Under the pieces are notes generated by a model. The model saw nothing but the letters and a program-made list of their open reading frames with translations. It made no database searches and was not told the origin of the DNA. A stretch of 64,000 nucleotides of DNA from Penaeus vannamei (lineage: Eukaryota; Arthropoda; Malacostraca; Decapoda; Penaeidae). Made by a program: the position numbers and the translations under genes. The stretch spans positions 24,864,031-24,928,030 of the forward strand of contig NC_091565.1 in assembly GCF_042767895.1 (NCBI RefSeq), read 5' to 3'. Shown in pieces: positions 25,898 through 37,738 of this stretch (positions within the stretch are counted from its first letter, which is position 1; the number at the start of each line of letters is the position of its first letter).

Positions 25898-27203
25898 ATT
25901 ATAAATGGACTCTTTAATTATTATTTTACTCATTACCATCTTTAATCCCATTATTCTTATGATTATCATCATTATAGTCATTATAATGATAATCATTATC
26001 ATTATCATTATTGATGTTATAATGATTATTATGCTAATTATTACTGTCATATACATCATTATAACTATTTTTATAATGATAATAATGATAATTTTAGAAA
26101 TAATGACAATACTCATTATAATAACAATAATAATGATATTATTATTATTTCTATTGTCATTATTAGTATAAGAATTATTAGAATGGAGTTAATTATTGCT
26201 ATTATTATCAGTATTTATAAAAATTATTATGATCATTATTTTATTAATATTATCATTATTATTGTCATTATCATCATAATTATCATCATTATTGTTAATA
26301 ATAAAGGGATTATCATGAAAATCACCACAATTACCTGAATTAATGCTAAAATAATCATATTTTTTTCGACGTTTCTCTCAAAAGGCTAGATTTTGCCATT
26401 TTTTCGACTTTTGGGACTTTATTAGTTTTAGCCTTTTTTTCATTATAAATGGACTATAATTATCATTATCATCATTATTGTCATTATCTTTATGATTATC
26501 ATTATAGTCATTATCATCACGATTATCATTATTACCATTATCATTATTGCAGTTATAATGATTATTATGCTAATTATTACTGTCATATACATCATTATAA
26601 CTATTTTTATAATGATAATAATAATAATGATAATTTTAATTATTGCTATTATTGCAATAATTACCAAAATTATCATTATCATTTCATTATCATAATCATT
26701 ATTATTGTCCTTATCATCATAATTATCATTATTATTGTTATTATCATCATAATCATCATTATTGTTAATAATAAAGGAATTATCATGAAAATAATTACCT
26801 GAATTAATGTTAAAATCATCATAATTATCATTTAAAAGTGAAAATGGATTTTTTTTGGACGTCTCTCAAAAGGCTGTAATATGCTAGATTTTGCCGTTTT
26901 TTTCGACTGATGGGATTTTATTACTTTCAGCCTTTATTTCATTATAAATGGACTCTATAATAATTATTATCATTATTATTATTATTGTCATTATTACCAT
27001 GATTATCATCCTTATAGTCATTATCATCATGATCACCATTATTATCATTATCATTATTGCAGTTATAATTATAATTATGCTAATTATTACTGTCATTTTC
27101 ATCATATAATGATAATAACAATAACGATAATTTTAGATATAATAATGACAATAATACTTATTTTAATAACAATAATAATGATATTATTATTTCTATTGTC
27201 ATT
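25898..27203 (-). repeat. Satellite A2, core on -
   Basis: Triplet satellite with A2 flanks at about 25898, 26440 and 26935 and cores near 26375 and 26880. Its last nine bases (ATTGTCATT, 27195-27203) are the left target-site duplication of RTE copy 2. Confidence 0.85.
27195..27203 (+). repeat. Target-site duplication of RTE copy 2 (left; right copy 30294-30302)
   Basis: ATTGTCATT occurs at 27195-27203 and again at 30294-30302, directly bordering the element. Joining the flanks restores the common A2 phrase TTTCTATTGTCATTATTAG. This fits target-primed insertion. Confidence 0.7.
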
Positions 27204-27206
27204 TTA

Positions 27207-30200
27207 TTGCCCAGAGTGAAGCTTGTGGGGGAAAGCCCTCGGGAACCCCACAGGTGGATGATGGGGCACGCAGCCCGCCACCCCCTTTTATATGGGGCAA
27301 CGTCGGTGGGGGTGGCAGAGGTGGCATCCACCCGGAGCGACTGCCAGAGGCTGAACCTCAGGCGGGAAGTCAGGGTGGGGGCTTGGAACGTCCGTTCTTT
27401 GCGTCAGGATGATCGGTTGCCTCTACTGTCGAGGGAACTGGGGAGGCTGAGAGTTGAGGTGGCTGCTCTCTCGGAGGTGAGGAGGCCTGGCAGCGGCACG
27501 ACCTGTGTAGGTGGCTACACCTATTACTGGTCGGGCCGCAGCGATGGCTACCATCTCCAGGGAGTAGCCATTGCCGTCTCCAGCAGACTCCAGCCCTCGG
27601 TAGTAGAGGTTACTCCTGTTGATGAGCGTATAATGGTATTGAGATTGAAGCTTTCTTTTGGCTTCATGTCTCTTATTGCTGTGTACGCTCCTACCGATGT
27701 TTGTAAACTTGACGTGAAAGAGATGTTCTACGCCAAACTTACATCTGTGGCAGACAGATGTCCCCGACGAGATATTCGCATTGTTCTGGGCGACTTCAAT
27801 GCGGTATCTGGCTGTGATCGAGCTGGCTATGAGATGTCTGTCGGTCCCCATGGTTCAGGAGCTGATGCCGGTAGCGAAAATAGCCTCCTTTTCCGGGACT
27901 TTGCTAGGTCCCAGAAATTGAGGATTTCTGGCTCCTGGTACCAGCGCCCAGACCCTCATCGCTGGACATGGTACAGTGATGCGGGTAACGCAGCCAAGGA
28001 GATCGACCACATACTTGTTAGCACTCGTTGGAGGATCCTTCAAAATTGCAGGGTGTACAGGAGTGCTGAGTTCTGTGGTACTGATTATAGATTGGTTGTG
28101 GCTACCCTCCGAGTCCACTTCAAAACCCCCCAGCGGTCAAATGATCACCCTAGGGTGTTTCATTTGGACAGGCTGAGGGAGGGGGAGTGTGCCCGCGGGT
28201 TTGCTGAGGCAATCTCTGATCGTTTCGCAGTGCTTGGCAGTCTGACAGACCCTGTTCTTCTGTGGGATACCTTTAAGCGTGAAACGCTTGATGCAGCTCA
28301 AGATACGATTGGTGTACGCCCGAGAGCAGTACAGAATTCCATCTCGCGGGAGACACTGGAAGCCACAGATGCATGTCGTGCAGCTCGTCTGACAGGGGAT
28401 CAGGAATTGCACCGTTCTCATGTGCGCAGAACTCGGTCCCTGTTAAGAAGGGACAAGGAACAGTTTATTAGGAGTCTTGCAGAGGAGGTAGAAGGCCATT
28501 TCTTAGTAAATGACCTTCGTCCTGCATACCAAGCCCTGAGAAAGCTGAACTCCAAGCCCTCTTCACAGGTGACAGCAGTTCGCTCAGTAAGTGGTCAGAT
28601 CGTTTCAGATCCTGTTGCGGTGCGGGGACGTTGGGCTGAGTATTTTGAGCAGCTGTACCAGGTTGACCCACCAACAGTTAACTTGGATGCGGGTAGTGTC
28701 GAGATCCCGCTGCCAGATCCACCTATCAGTGAGGACCCTCCCTCCCTAACTGAAGTTAGGGGGGCGATTTCCAAGCTGAAGAGTGGTAAAGCAGCTGGTA
28801 TCTGCGGCATACCAGCTGAACTGTTAAAGGCTGGTGGTGAACCTATGGCACGGGGGTTACATGCTGTCCTGGCTGCCATCTGGTAGTCCGGTTCCGTTCC
28901 TCCTGACCTGTTGAGGGGTGTGGTCATCCCTCTCTGGAAGGGGAAGAGGGACCGTTGGGACTGCAGCAATCACCGAGGCATCACACTGCTCAGTATACCA
29001 GGCAAGGTTCTCGCCCACATCCTTCTGAGACGTATCAGAGACCATCTACTGAGGCACCAGAGACTGGAGCAATCCGGATTCACTCCTGGTAAGTCCACAA
29101 TAGACCGTATCCTCGCGCTTCGAGTCATTGTAGAGCGCCGTCGTGAATTCGGGCGTGGGCTGCTTGCAGCCTACATCGACCTCAAGAAGGCGTTCGATAC
29201 GGTGCATCGGGAGTCACTTTGGGAGATCCTGAGGCTGAGAGGAATACCAACAAGGATTATTGGACTAATAGCAAGCCTGTATACTGGTACTGAAAGTGCT
29301 GTAAAGTGTGGTGGGGGCCTGTCGAGCTTCTTTCCTGTTAGTTCAGGAGTGAGGCAAGGCTGTGTCCTTGCACCAACTCTTTTCAACACTTGCATGGACT
29401 GGATACTGGGCAGAGCTACTGTTCAAAGTCATTGTGGGGCAACGCTGGGCAATATCAAGGTTACAGACCTTGACTTTGCTGATGACGTTGCCATTCTATC
29501 TGAGTCTTTGGAAACCCTAGTGGCGGCTCTCAATGCATTTAGCAATGAAGCAAAGCCCCTGGGTCTAGAGGTCTCCTGGACCAAGACCAAGGTCCAGGAA
29601 TTTGGGGACTTGATAGGAGAACCTGTTCAGTCGATACGTGCTTGCGGCGAGGACATTGAAGTCACAGAGAGCTTTACATACCTTGGTAGTGTAGTTCATA
29701 ACTCTGGGCTGTCAGACCATGAAGTCAACAGACGGATTGGCCTGGCAGCAGGGGTCATGAACTCTCTCAACAAGAGTATTTGGAGATGTCGGTACCTGTG
29801 CAGAAGGACCAAGCTTCGGGTTTTCAAGGCCCTGATAATGCCAGTTTTGCTATACGGTAGCGAAACCTGGACATTGTCCTGTGCCTTGGAGGCTCGTCTT
29901 GAAGCCTTTTGCAATAGGTCCTTGCGCCAAATCATGGGGTACTGTTGGCGGGACCATGTGTCCAACCAACGGTTGCATCGTGAGACTGGCACAAGCCCTG
30001 TTATCTGCACAATCCGTGATCGCCAACTCAGGCTATACGGCCACCTGGCTCGCTTTCCTCAGGATGATCCTGCCCATCAGGTCTATTCGAGACAACCCTG
30101 GGTGGAGGAGGCCTTTGGGACGACCGAGGAAGTCATGGCTTGGGCAGATCGACCAAACCTGCCGTGAAGAACTAGAGATGGGCCGAGTCCCTGCCTGGCG

Positions 30201-30279
30201 TCTAGCCATTAGGGATCCTCGTAGGTGGAAGCGAAGGGTGGATGCGGCTATGCGCCCCCGTCGGCGTCAGCCCCCATGA
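27207..30279 (+). pseudogene. Endonuclease/reverse transcriptase of the RTE-like element (copy 2)
   Basis: The product would nick chromosomal DNA and reverse-transcribe element RNA at the nick. Endonuclease (about residues 55-300): the Asn motif WNVRSL with Asn at 27387, the catalytic Glu in ALSEVRR at 27474, GDFNA with Asp at 27792, then WTWYSDAG, EIDHILVS and a degenerate S/T-D-H box (GTDYRL). RT (about residues 560-790): PGKSTIDRI, DLKKAFDTVHRE (motif A), GVRQGCVLAPTLFN (motif B) and FADD at 29475-29486 (motif C). The C-terminal part has GSETWTLSC and RQLRLYGHLARFP. A TAG at 28884-28886 interrupts the frame where copy 3 has Arg. A deletion of about 5 nt near 30085 shifts the frame, and the true C-terminus continues in frame 1 to 30279. 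No upstream start codon can be trusted because the 5' end is truncated. Confidence 0.9.
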
Positions 30280-30293
30280 TGATGATGATGATG
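30276..30293 (+). repeat. ATG6 tail of RTE copy 2
   Basis: Six ATG repeats form the 3' terminus. The tail supplies the stop codon of the ORF (CCA TGA). It resembles the triplet satellite in which the element sits. Confidence 0.85.
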
Positions 30294-31625
30294 ATTGTCA
30301 TTATTAGTATGAAAATTATTAGAATAGAGCTAATTATTGCTATTATTGCAGTGATTATCAAAATTATCATTATTATTATCATTTTATTTATTATTATCAT
30401 TATTACTGTCATTACTATGAATAATATTGTTAATAATATAGGAATTATTATGAAAATCATCACAATTACCTGAATTAATGTTAAAATCAGCATAATCATC
30501 ATTTAAAAGCAAAAAAGGAGTTTTTTCGACGTTTCTCTCAAACCGCTGGATTTTGCCGTTTTTTCGACTTTTGGGATTTTATTAGTTTTAGCCTTTATTT
30601 CATTATAAATGGAGTCTTTAATTATTATTTTCCTCATTACCATCATTAATGTCATTATTCTTATGATTATCATTATTATAGTCATTATCGTCATGATTAT
30701 CATTATCATTATCATTATTGCAGTTATAATGAGTATCATTATAACTCATTTTCATCATTAGAACTATTTTTATAATGATAATAGCATTAATAATAAAATA
30801 TGAAATAATAATGACAATAATACTCATTATATTATTATTTCTATAGCCATTATTAGTATGAAAATTATTAGAACAGAGTTGATTATTACTATTATTCCAG
30901 TAATTATCAAAAATATCATTATGATTATCATTTTATTATTATCATCATTATTATTGTCATTATCATCATAATTATCTTCATTAGTGTTAATAATAAAGTA
31001 ATTATCATGAAAATCATCGCAGTTACCTGAATTAATGTTAAAATCCTCATAATTATCATTTAAAAGCGACAAAGGGGGTTTTTCAACGTTTTTCTCAAAA
31101 GGCAAAATTTTGCCTTTTTTTACTTTTGGGATTTTATTAGTTTTAGCCTTTATTTAATTATAAATGGACTCTATAATTATTATTATCATCATTATTGTCA
31201 TTATTCTTATGATTATCATCATTTTAGTCATTATCATCATGATTATCATTATTATCGTTATCATTATTGCAGTTATAATGAATATTATGCTGATTATTAC
31301 TGTCATTTTCATCATTATAACTATTTTCATAATGATAATAACAATAATAATAATTTTAGAAATAATAATAACAATAATACTCATTATAATAACAATAATA
31401 ATGATATTATTAATATTTCTATTGTCATTATTAGTATGAAAATTATTAGAATCGAGTTAATTATTGCTATATTATTTTAGTAATTATCAAAATTATCATT
31501 ATGATTATCATTTCATTATCATTGTCATTATCATCATAATTATCATTATTGTTAATAATAAAGGAATTATCATGAAAATCATCACAATTATCTGAATCAA
31601 TTTTAGAATCATCATAATTATCATT
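30294..31625 (-). repeat. Satellite A2, core on -
   Basis: Triplet satellite with cores at about 30530-30570 and about 31080-31120. The latter has lost the CTGTAATACGCTAG part. It ends at the RTE 5' fragment. Confidence 0.85.
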
Positions 31626-31655
31626 GGGTGGGTGCTTCACGAGCAGGGTGGTGTG
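31626..31655 (+). mobile_element. 30-bp RTE 5' end fragment
   Basis: GGGTGGGTGCTTCACGAGCA and ten following bases match the first 30 bp of RTE copies 1, 3 and 4, joined to the same satellite phrase (TAATTATCATT). Satellite resumes right after it. This is a stump left by deletion, not an insertion, since insertions of this class lose their 5' ends. Confidence 0.75.
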
Positions 31656-31971
31656 TTTTTCATTTTAACTCTTTTTATAATGATAATAACAATAATGATA
31701 ATTTTAGAAATAATAATGACAATAATACTCATTTTAATAACAATAATAATGATATTATTTCTATTGTCATTATTAGTAAGAATATTGTTAGAAGAGAGTT
31801 TATTATTGCTATCATTGCAGTAATCATCAAAATTATCATTATGATTATCATTTTATTATTATTAGTATTGTCATTATCATCATAATTATAATCATTATTG
31901 TTAATAATAAAGGAATTATGAAAATCATCACAATTACCTGAATTAATGTTAAAATCATCATAATTATCATT
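31656..31971 (-). repeat. Satellite A2 segment between RTE 5' fragment and copy 3
   Basis: About 315 bp of A2 triplet satellite without a core, ending TAATTATCATT at the 5' junction of RTE copy 3. Confidence 0.8.
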
Positions 31972-34900
31972 GGGTGGGTGCTTCATGCGCAAGGTGGTGT
32001 GAAGCGATGGTGTGGTAGTCTAGTTACTGATAACAGCTTGCATTCCTTCTCGCTTACAGCTGCCACCGCTGACTAGCCTAGTGCGAAAAAGGGAGCAGCA
32101 CTGCATAAACCTCTCCCTGCCAGTGCATAGCCTCTCCATTATCGAGACTCCCTGCAGTGCCTTCTCGTGGCCTCCCATGGAAACTGGGTACCTTGCGGTT
32201 CTAGGCTAAACTGAGGGGGATCTCGGAGCATCAGGAGGCCCTAGAGGTTCAGGGTCATGGCCTAACGGCGTGTGGACACGCCCTGGCCCTGTACCAACTC
32301 CTGCCAAAAGGCCCCATGGGTTAACGGGAGGCTCGGGGGTGGTGGGCATTGTCAGTCCTCCTCCCCCAGATAAAAAAAACCTTGGGCAGTGTTAAATATA
32401 TTTGGTAATGCTGGGAGGAGGGGAACTGCTCCTCCCACCCAGCAAGAGAGGCGGGCTGTGGGCCCGCTGGGAGGGCGACTTCCGGGTCGCAGGTCGGGAG
32501 CGAGAACTATTCGTCCCACCTGCGTTGTGGTAGACGGCAGCCCGGAGTGAAGCTTACGGGGGAAAACCTTCGGGAGCCCTGTAGGCGGATGATGGGTTCC
32601 ACAGCCTGCCGTCCCCTTATATGTGGAGCAGCGTCGGCGGGGGTGGCAGAGGTGGCGTCAATCCGGAGCGACTGCCCGAGGCTAAACCTCATGCAGGGAG
32701 TCAGGGTGGGGGCTTGGAACGTCCGTTCTCTGCTGTTAAAGGAACTGGGGAGGCTGAAAGTGAAGTTGGCTGCCCTCTCGGAGGTGAGGAGACCCGGCAG
32801 CGGCACGATCAGTGTAGGTGGCTATACCTACTACTGGTCAGGCTGCAGCGACGGTCACCATCTCCAGGGAGTAGCCTTGGCCATTTCCAGCAGACTCCAG
32901 CCCTCGGTAATAGAGGTTACTCCAGTCAATGAGCGTATCATGGTAATGAGTCTAAAGCTGTCTTTTGGCTTCATGTCTCTTATTGCTGTGTATGCTCCTA
33001 CCGATGTTTGTAAACTTGATGTGAAAGAGATGTTCTACGCCAAACTAGCGTCTGTGTCAGACAGGTTCCCCCGGCGAGATATTCGTGTTGTCCTGGGTGA
33101 CTTCAATGCGGTATCTGGCTGTGATTGAGTTGGCTATGAGATGTCTGTCGGTCCCCATGGTTCAGGAGCTGATACCGGCAGCGAGAATAGCCTCCTTTTT
33201 CGGGACTTTGGTAGGTCCCAGAAATTGAGGATTTCTGGCTGCTGGTACCAGCGCCCAGACCCACATCGCTGGACATGGTACAGCGATGCGGGTAATGCAG
33301 CCAAGGATATCGATCACACACTCATTAGCACTCGTTGGAGGATCCTCCAGAATTGCAGGGTGTATAGGAGTGCCGAGTTCTGTGGTACTGACCATAGAGT
33401 CCATTTCAAAATCCCCCAGAGGACCAATGATCACCCCAGGGTGTTTCACTTGGATAGGCTGAGGGAGGGGGAATGTGCCCGGGGGTTTGCTGAGGCAGTC
33501 TATGGTCGTTTCACAGCACTCGAAAAACTGACGGACTCTGTACTTCTGTGGGACACCTTCAAACGTGAAACGCTTGATGCAGCCCAAGAAACGATTGGTG
33601 AACGCCCAAGAGCAAGGCGAAATTTCATCTCGCAGGAGACACTGGGTGCCACAGATGCGTGTCGTGCGGCTCGTCTGGCAGGGAATCGAGATTTGCACCA
33701 TTCTCAGGTGTGCAGAACTCGGTCTTTGTTATGAAGGAACAAGGAACAGTTTATTAGGAATCTTGCTGAGGAGGTAGAAGGCCATTTCTTAATAAATGAC
33801 CTTCGGCCTGCATACCAAGCCCTGAGAAAGCTGAATTCCAAGCCCTCTTCACAGGTGACAGCAGTTCGCTTAGTAAATGGTCAGATCGTCTCAAATCCTG
33901 TTGCGGTGCAGGAACGTTGGGCTGAGCATTTCGAGCAGTTGTATCAGGTTGACCCACCAACAGTTAACTTGGATGCGGGTAGTGCCGAGATTCCGTTGCC
34001 GGACCCACCCATCAGTGAGGATGCCCCCTCCCTAACAGAAATTAGGGGGGGTGATCTCCAAGCTGAAGAGTGGTAAAGCAGCTGGTATATGCGGCATCCC
34101 AGATGAACTGTTAAAGGCTGGTGGTGAACCCATGGCGCGGGGGTTGCATGCCGTCCTGGCTGCCATCTGGCGGTCTGGTACCGTTCCCCCTAACCTGTTG
34201 AGGGGTGTGGTCATCCCTCTCTGGAAGGGGAAGGGGGACCGATGGGACTGCAGCAACCACCGAGGCATCACATTGCTCAGTATACCAGGCAAGTTTCTCG
34301 CCCACATCCTTCTGGTAAGTCCACAATAGACCGTATCCTAGCGCTTCGAGTCATTATAGAGCGTCGTCGTGAGTTCGGGCGTGGGCTGCTTGCAACCTAC
34401 ATCGACCTCAAGAAGGCATTCGATACGGTGCATCGGGAATCACTCTGGGAGATCTTGAAATTAAGAGGAATTCCAACAAGGATTATTGGACTAATAGCAA
34501 GTCTGTATACTTGTACTGAAAGTGCTGTAAAGTGGGGTGAGGGCCTGTCAAGCTTCTTTCCTGTTAGTTCAGGAGTGAGGCAAGGCTGTGTCCTTGCACC
34601 AATGCTTTTCAACACTTGCATGGACTGGATAATGGGCAGAGCTACTATTCAAAGTCATTGTGGAGCAACTCTGGGCAATATCAAGGTTACCGACCTCGAC
34701 TTTGCTGATGATGTTGCCATTCTGAGTCTTTGGAATCCTTAGTGGTGGCTCTCGATGCATTTAGTAATGAAGCGAAGCCCTTGGGTCTAGAGGTCTCCTG
34801 GACCAAGACCAAGATCCAGGACTTTGGGGACTTGCTAGGAGAACCTGTTCAGTCGGTACGTGCTTGCGGCGAGGACATTGAAGTCACAGGGATCTTTGCA

Positions 34901-35495
34901 TACCTTGGTAGTGTAGTTCATAACTCTGGGCTTTCAGACCATGAAGTCAGTAGACGGATTGGCCTGGCAGCAGGGGTCATGAACTCTCTCGACAAGAGTA
35001 TTTGGAGATGCCGGTACTTGTGCAGAAGGACCAAGCTTCATGTCTTCAAGGCCCTGATAGTGCCAGTTTTGCTATACGGTAGTGAAACCTGGACACTATC
35101 CTGCGCCTTGGAGTCTCGACTTGATGCCTTTTGTAATAGGTCCTTGCGCCGGATCATGGGGTACTGTTGGCGGGCCCATGTGTCCAACCAATGGCTGCAC
35201 TGCGAGACTGGCACAGGACTTATTGCCTGCACAATCCGTGATCGCCAACTCAGGCTTTACGGTCCACATGGCTTGCTTCCCCCAGGATGATGCCGTCCAC
35301 CAGGTTGTCTCTGTGTGAGACAACCCTGGGTGGAGGAGGTCTGTAGGTCGACCTAGGAAGTCGTGGCTTGGGCTGATCGATCAAACCAGTCGTGAGGAGC
35401 TTGAGATGGGCCGAGTCCCTGCCTGGCGACTTGCCATGAGGGACCCTCGCAGGTACAAGCAAAGGGTGGATACGGCTATGCGCCCCCGTCGGCGT
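31972..35495 (+). mobile_element. RTE-like non-LTR retrotransposon, copy 3 (full length, decayed)
   Basis: The longest copy. It has a 5' UTR of about 570 nt starting GGGTGGGTGCTTCA, then the endonuclease/RT region, and ends at GTCGGCGTTA directly in the satellite phrase TTTCAGCC. The 5' UTR contains a GC-rich hairpin (GGGAGGAG at 32413-32420 with CTCCTCCC at 32429-32436). There is no ATG tail and no target-site duplication. Instead the element replaces the roughly 90-bp satellite core, with the same junctions as copy 1. It shares a 61-nt deletion with copy 1. Confidence 0.87.
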
Positions 35496-35497
35496 TA
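32547..35497 (+). pseudogene. Endonuclease/reverse transcriptase pseudogene (copy 3)
   Basis: It has the same domain order as copy 2. The endonuclease has GAWNVRSL, ALSEVRR and GDFNAVSG, with about ten residues after WNVRSL missing. A TGA at about 33126 replaces an Arg codon. The frame continues through NSLLFRDF and DIDHTLISTRWR to a second TGA at 33732. One extra G near 34050 shifts the frame before ISKLKSGKAAG. The 61-nt deletion is at 34313/34314. The RT core is at 34320-34742 with DLKKAFDTVHRE, GVRQGCVLAP and FADD. A 4-nt deletion lies near 34721. The thumb and C-terminal part run from 34730 to 35290, with another shift there. The reading ends in MRPRRR. At least two stops and four shifts are present. 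Confidence 0.87.
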
Positions 35498-37204
35498 ATT
35501 TCAGCCTGTATTTAATTATAAATGGACCATAATTATTATTATCATTATCATCATTATTGTCATTATTCTTATGATTATCATCATTATAGTCATTATCGTC
35601 ACGATTATCATTATTATCATTATTATTATTGCAGTTATAATGATTATTATGCTAATTATTACTGTCATTTTCATTATTATAAGTATTTTTATAATGATAA
35701 TAACAATAATGATAATCTAAGAAAAAATAATGACAATAATACTCACTATAATAACAATAATATTATTATTATTTCTATTGTCATTATTATTATGAAAATT
35801 ATTAGAATAGAGATAATTATTGCTATTATTGCAGTGATTATCAAAATTATTATTATGATTATCATATTATTATTATCATTATTATTGTCATTATCATCAT
35901 AATTATCTTCATTATTGTTAATTATAAAGGAATTGTCATGGAAATCATCACAATTACCTGAATTAATGTTAAAATCATCAAAATTATCATTTAAAAGCGA
36001 AAAAGGTAATACGCTAGATTTTGGCGTTTTTCCAGTTTTGGGATTTTCTTAGTTTTAGTCATTATTTCATTATAAATGGACTATAATTATCATCATCATC
36101 ATTACTATCATCATTATTGTCATTATTCTTATGATTATCATCATTATAGTCATCATCGTCATGATTATCATTATTATCATTATCATTTTTGCGATTATAT
36201 TGATTATTGTGCTAATTATTACTGTCATTTTCATCATTATAACTATTTTTATAATGATAACAATAATAATAATTTTAGAAATAATAATGACAATAATACT
36301 CATTATGATAACAATGATAATGATATTATTATTATTTCTATTGTCATTATTAGTATGAACATTATTAGAATAGAGTTAATTATAGCTATCATTACAGTAA
36401 TTATCCAAATTATCATTATGATTATCATTTTATAATTATTATCATTATCATTGTCATTATCATCATAATTATCATCATTATTGTCAATAATAAAGGAATT
36501 GTAATGAAAATCATCCCAATTACCTGAATTAATGTTAAAATCATCATAATTATCATTTAAAAGCGAAAAAGGAGGTTTTACGTCGTTTCTCTCAAAAGGC
36601 CGTAAAACGCTAGATTTTGCCGTCTTTTCGACTTTTGGGATTTTATTAGTCTTAGCCTTTATTTCATTATAAATGGACTCTATAATTATTATCATCATTA
36701 TCATCATTATTGTCATTATTCTTATGATTATCATAATTATAGTCATTATCGTCATGAATATCATTTTTATCATTATAACTATTTCTATAATGATAACAAA
36801 ATGATAATTTTAGAAATAATAACGACAATAATACCCATTATAATAAAAATAAAAATGATATTATTATTTCTATTGTCATTATTAGTATGAACATTATTAG
36901 AATAGAGTTAATTATAGCTATCATTGCAGTAATTATCAAAATTATCATTATGATTATCATTTTATTATTATTATCATTATTATTGTCATTATCATCATAA
37001 TTATCATTATTATTATTAATAATAAAGTAATTATCATGAAAATCATCATAATTACCTGAATTAATGTTAAAATCATCATGATCGTCATTTAGAAGCGAAA
37101 TTTTTTTTCGACGTTTCTCTCAAAAGGCTAGATTTTGCCTTTTTTTTGACTTTTGAGATTTTATTAGTTTTACCGTTTATCTAATTATAAATGGACTCAT
37201 TATT
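35496..37204 (-). repeat. Satellite A2, core on -
   Basis: Triplet satellite with cores near 36005 (shortened), 36600 and 37110. The A2 flank ATTTCATTATAAATGGACT occurs at about 35510, 36065 and 36660. It ends at an orientation flip at about 37204, where GGACTCATTATTGCCC meets GAGAGAAACGTC. Confidence 0.85.
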
Positions 37205-37738
37205 GCCCTTATTCTTATGAGAGAAACGTCTAAAAAAATCCTTTTTCACTTTTAAATGATAATTATGATGATTTTAACATTCATTCAGGTAATTGTGTTG
37301 ATTTTCATGATAATTCCTTTATTATTAACAATAATGATGATGATTATTATGATAATAACAATAATAATGAGAATTATGATGATAATGACAATAATGATGA
37401 TAATGATAATAAAATGATAATCATAATGATAATTTTGGTAATTACTGCAATAATAGCAATAATTAACTCTATTCTAATATTTTTCATACTAATAATGACA
37501 ATAGAAATAATAATAATATCTTTATTATTGTTATTATAATGAATATTATTGTCATTATTTCTAAAATTATCATTATTGTTATTATCATTATAAAAATAGT
37601 TATAATGATGAAAATGACAGTAATGATTAGCATAATAATCATTATAACTGCAATAATAATAATGATAATAATGATAATTGTGACGATAATGACTATAATG
37701 ATGATAATAATGATGATGATAATAATTATAAAGCTCAT
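37205..37738 (+). repeat. Satellite A2, core on +
   Basis: One unit in the opposite orientation, starting in mid-core (GAGAGAAACGTCTAAAAAAATCC) and running into subfamily B at about 37740. Confidence 0.8.

Larger units (their letters stand above)
27204..30293 (+). mobile_element. RTE-like non-LTR retrotransposon, copy 2 (best preserved)
   Basis: A 5'-truncated insertion: about 570 nt of the 5' UTR present in copy 3 are missing. It ends in six ATG repeats (30276-30293). It is flanked by a 9-bp target-site duplication inside an A2 unit. The coding region is one long frame with one stop and one small deletion. The 3' UTR is practically absent, because the stop codon TGA is formed by the start of the ATG repeat. 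A very short 3' UTR and a microsatellite tail are typical of the RTE group. Confidence 0.88.

Noticed and set aside
25270..26116. Long open frames spanning 25398-25897
   Set aside because: They consist almost entirely of N. The same applies to frames across 42907-43406 and 61337-61836.
27423..30010. Minus-strand open frames opposite RTE copy 2
   Set aside because: These are shadows of the endonuclease/RT frame. The same antisense frames recur in copies 1 and 3 without domain content.
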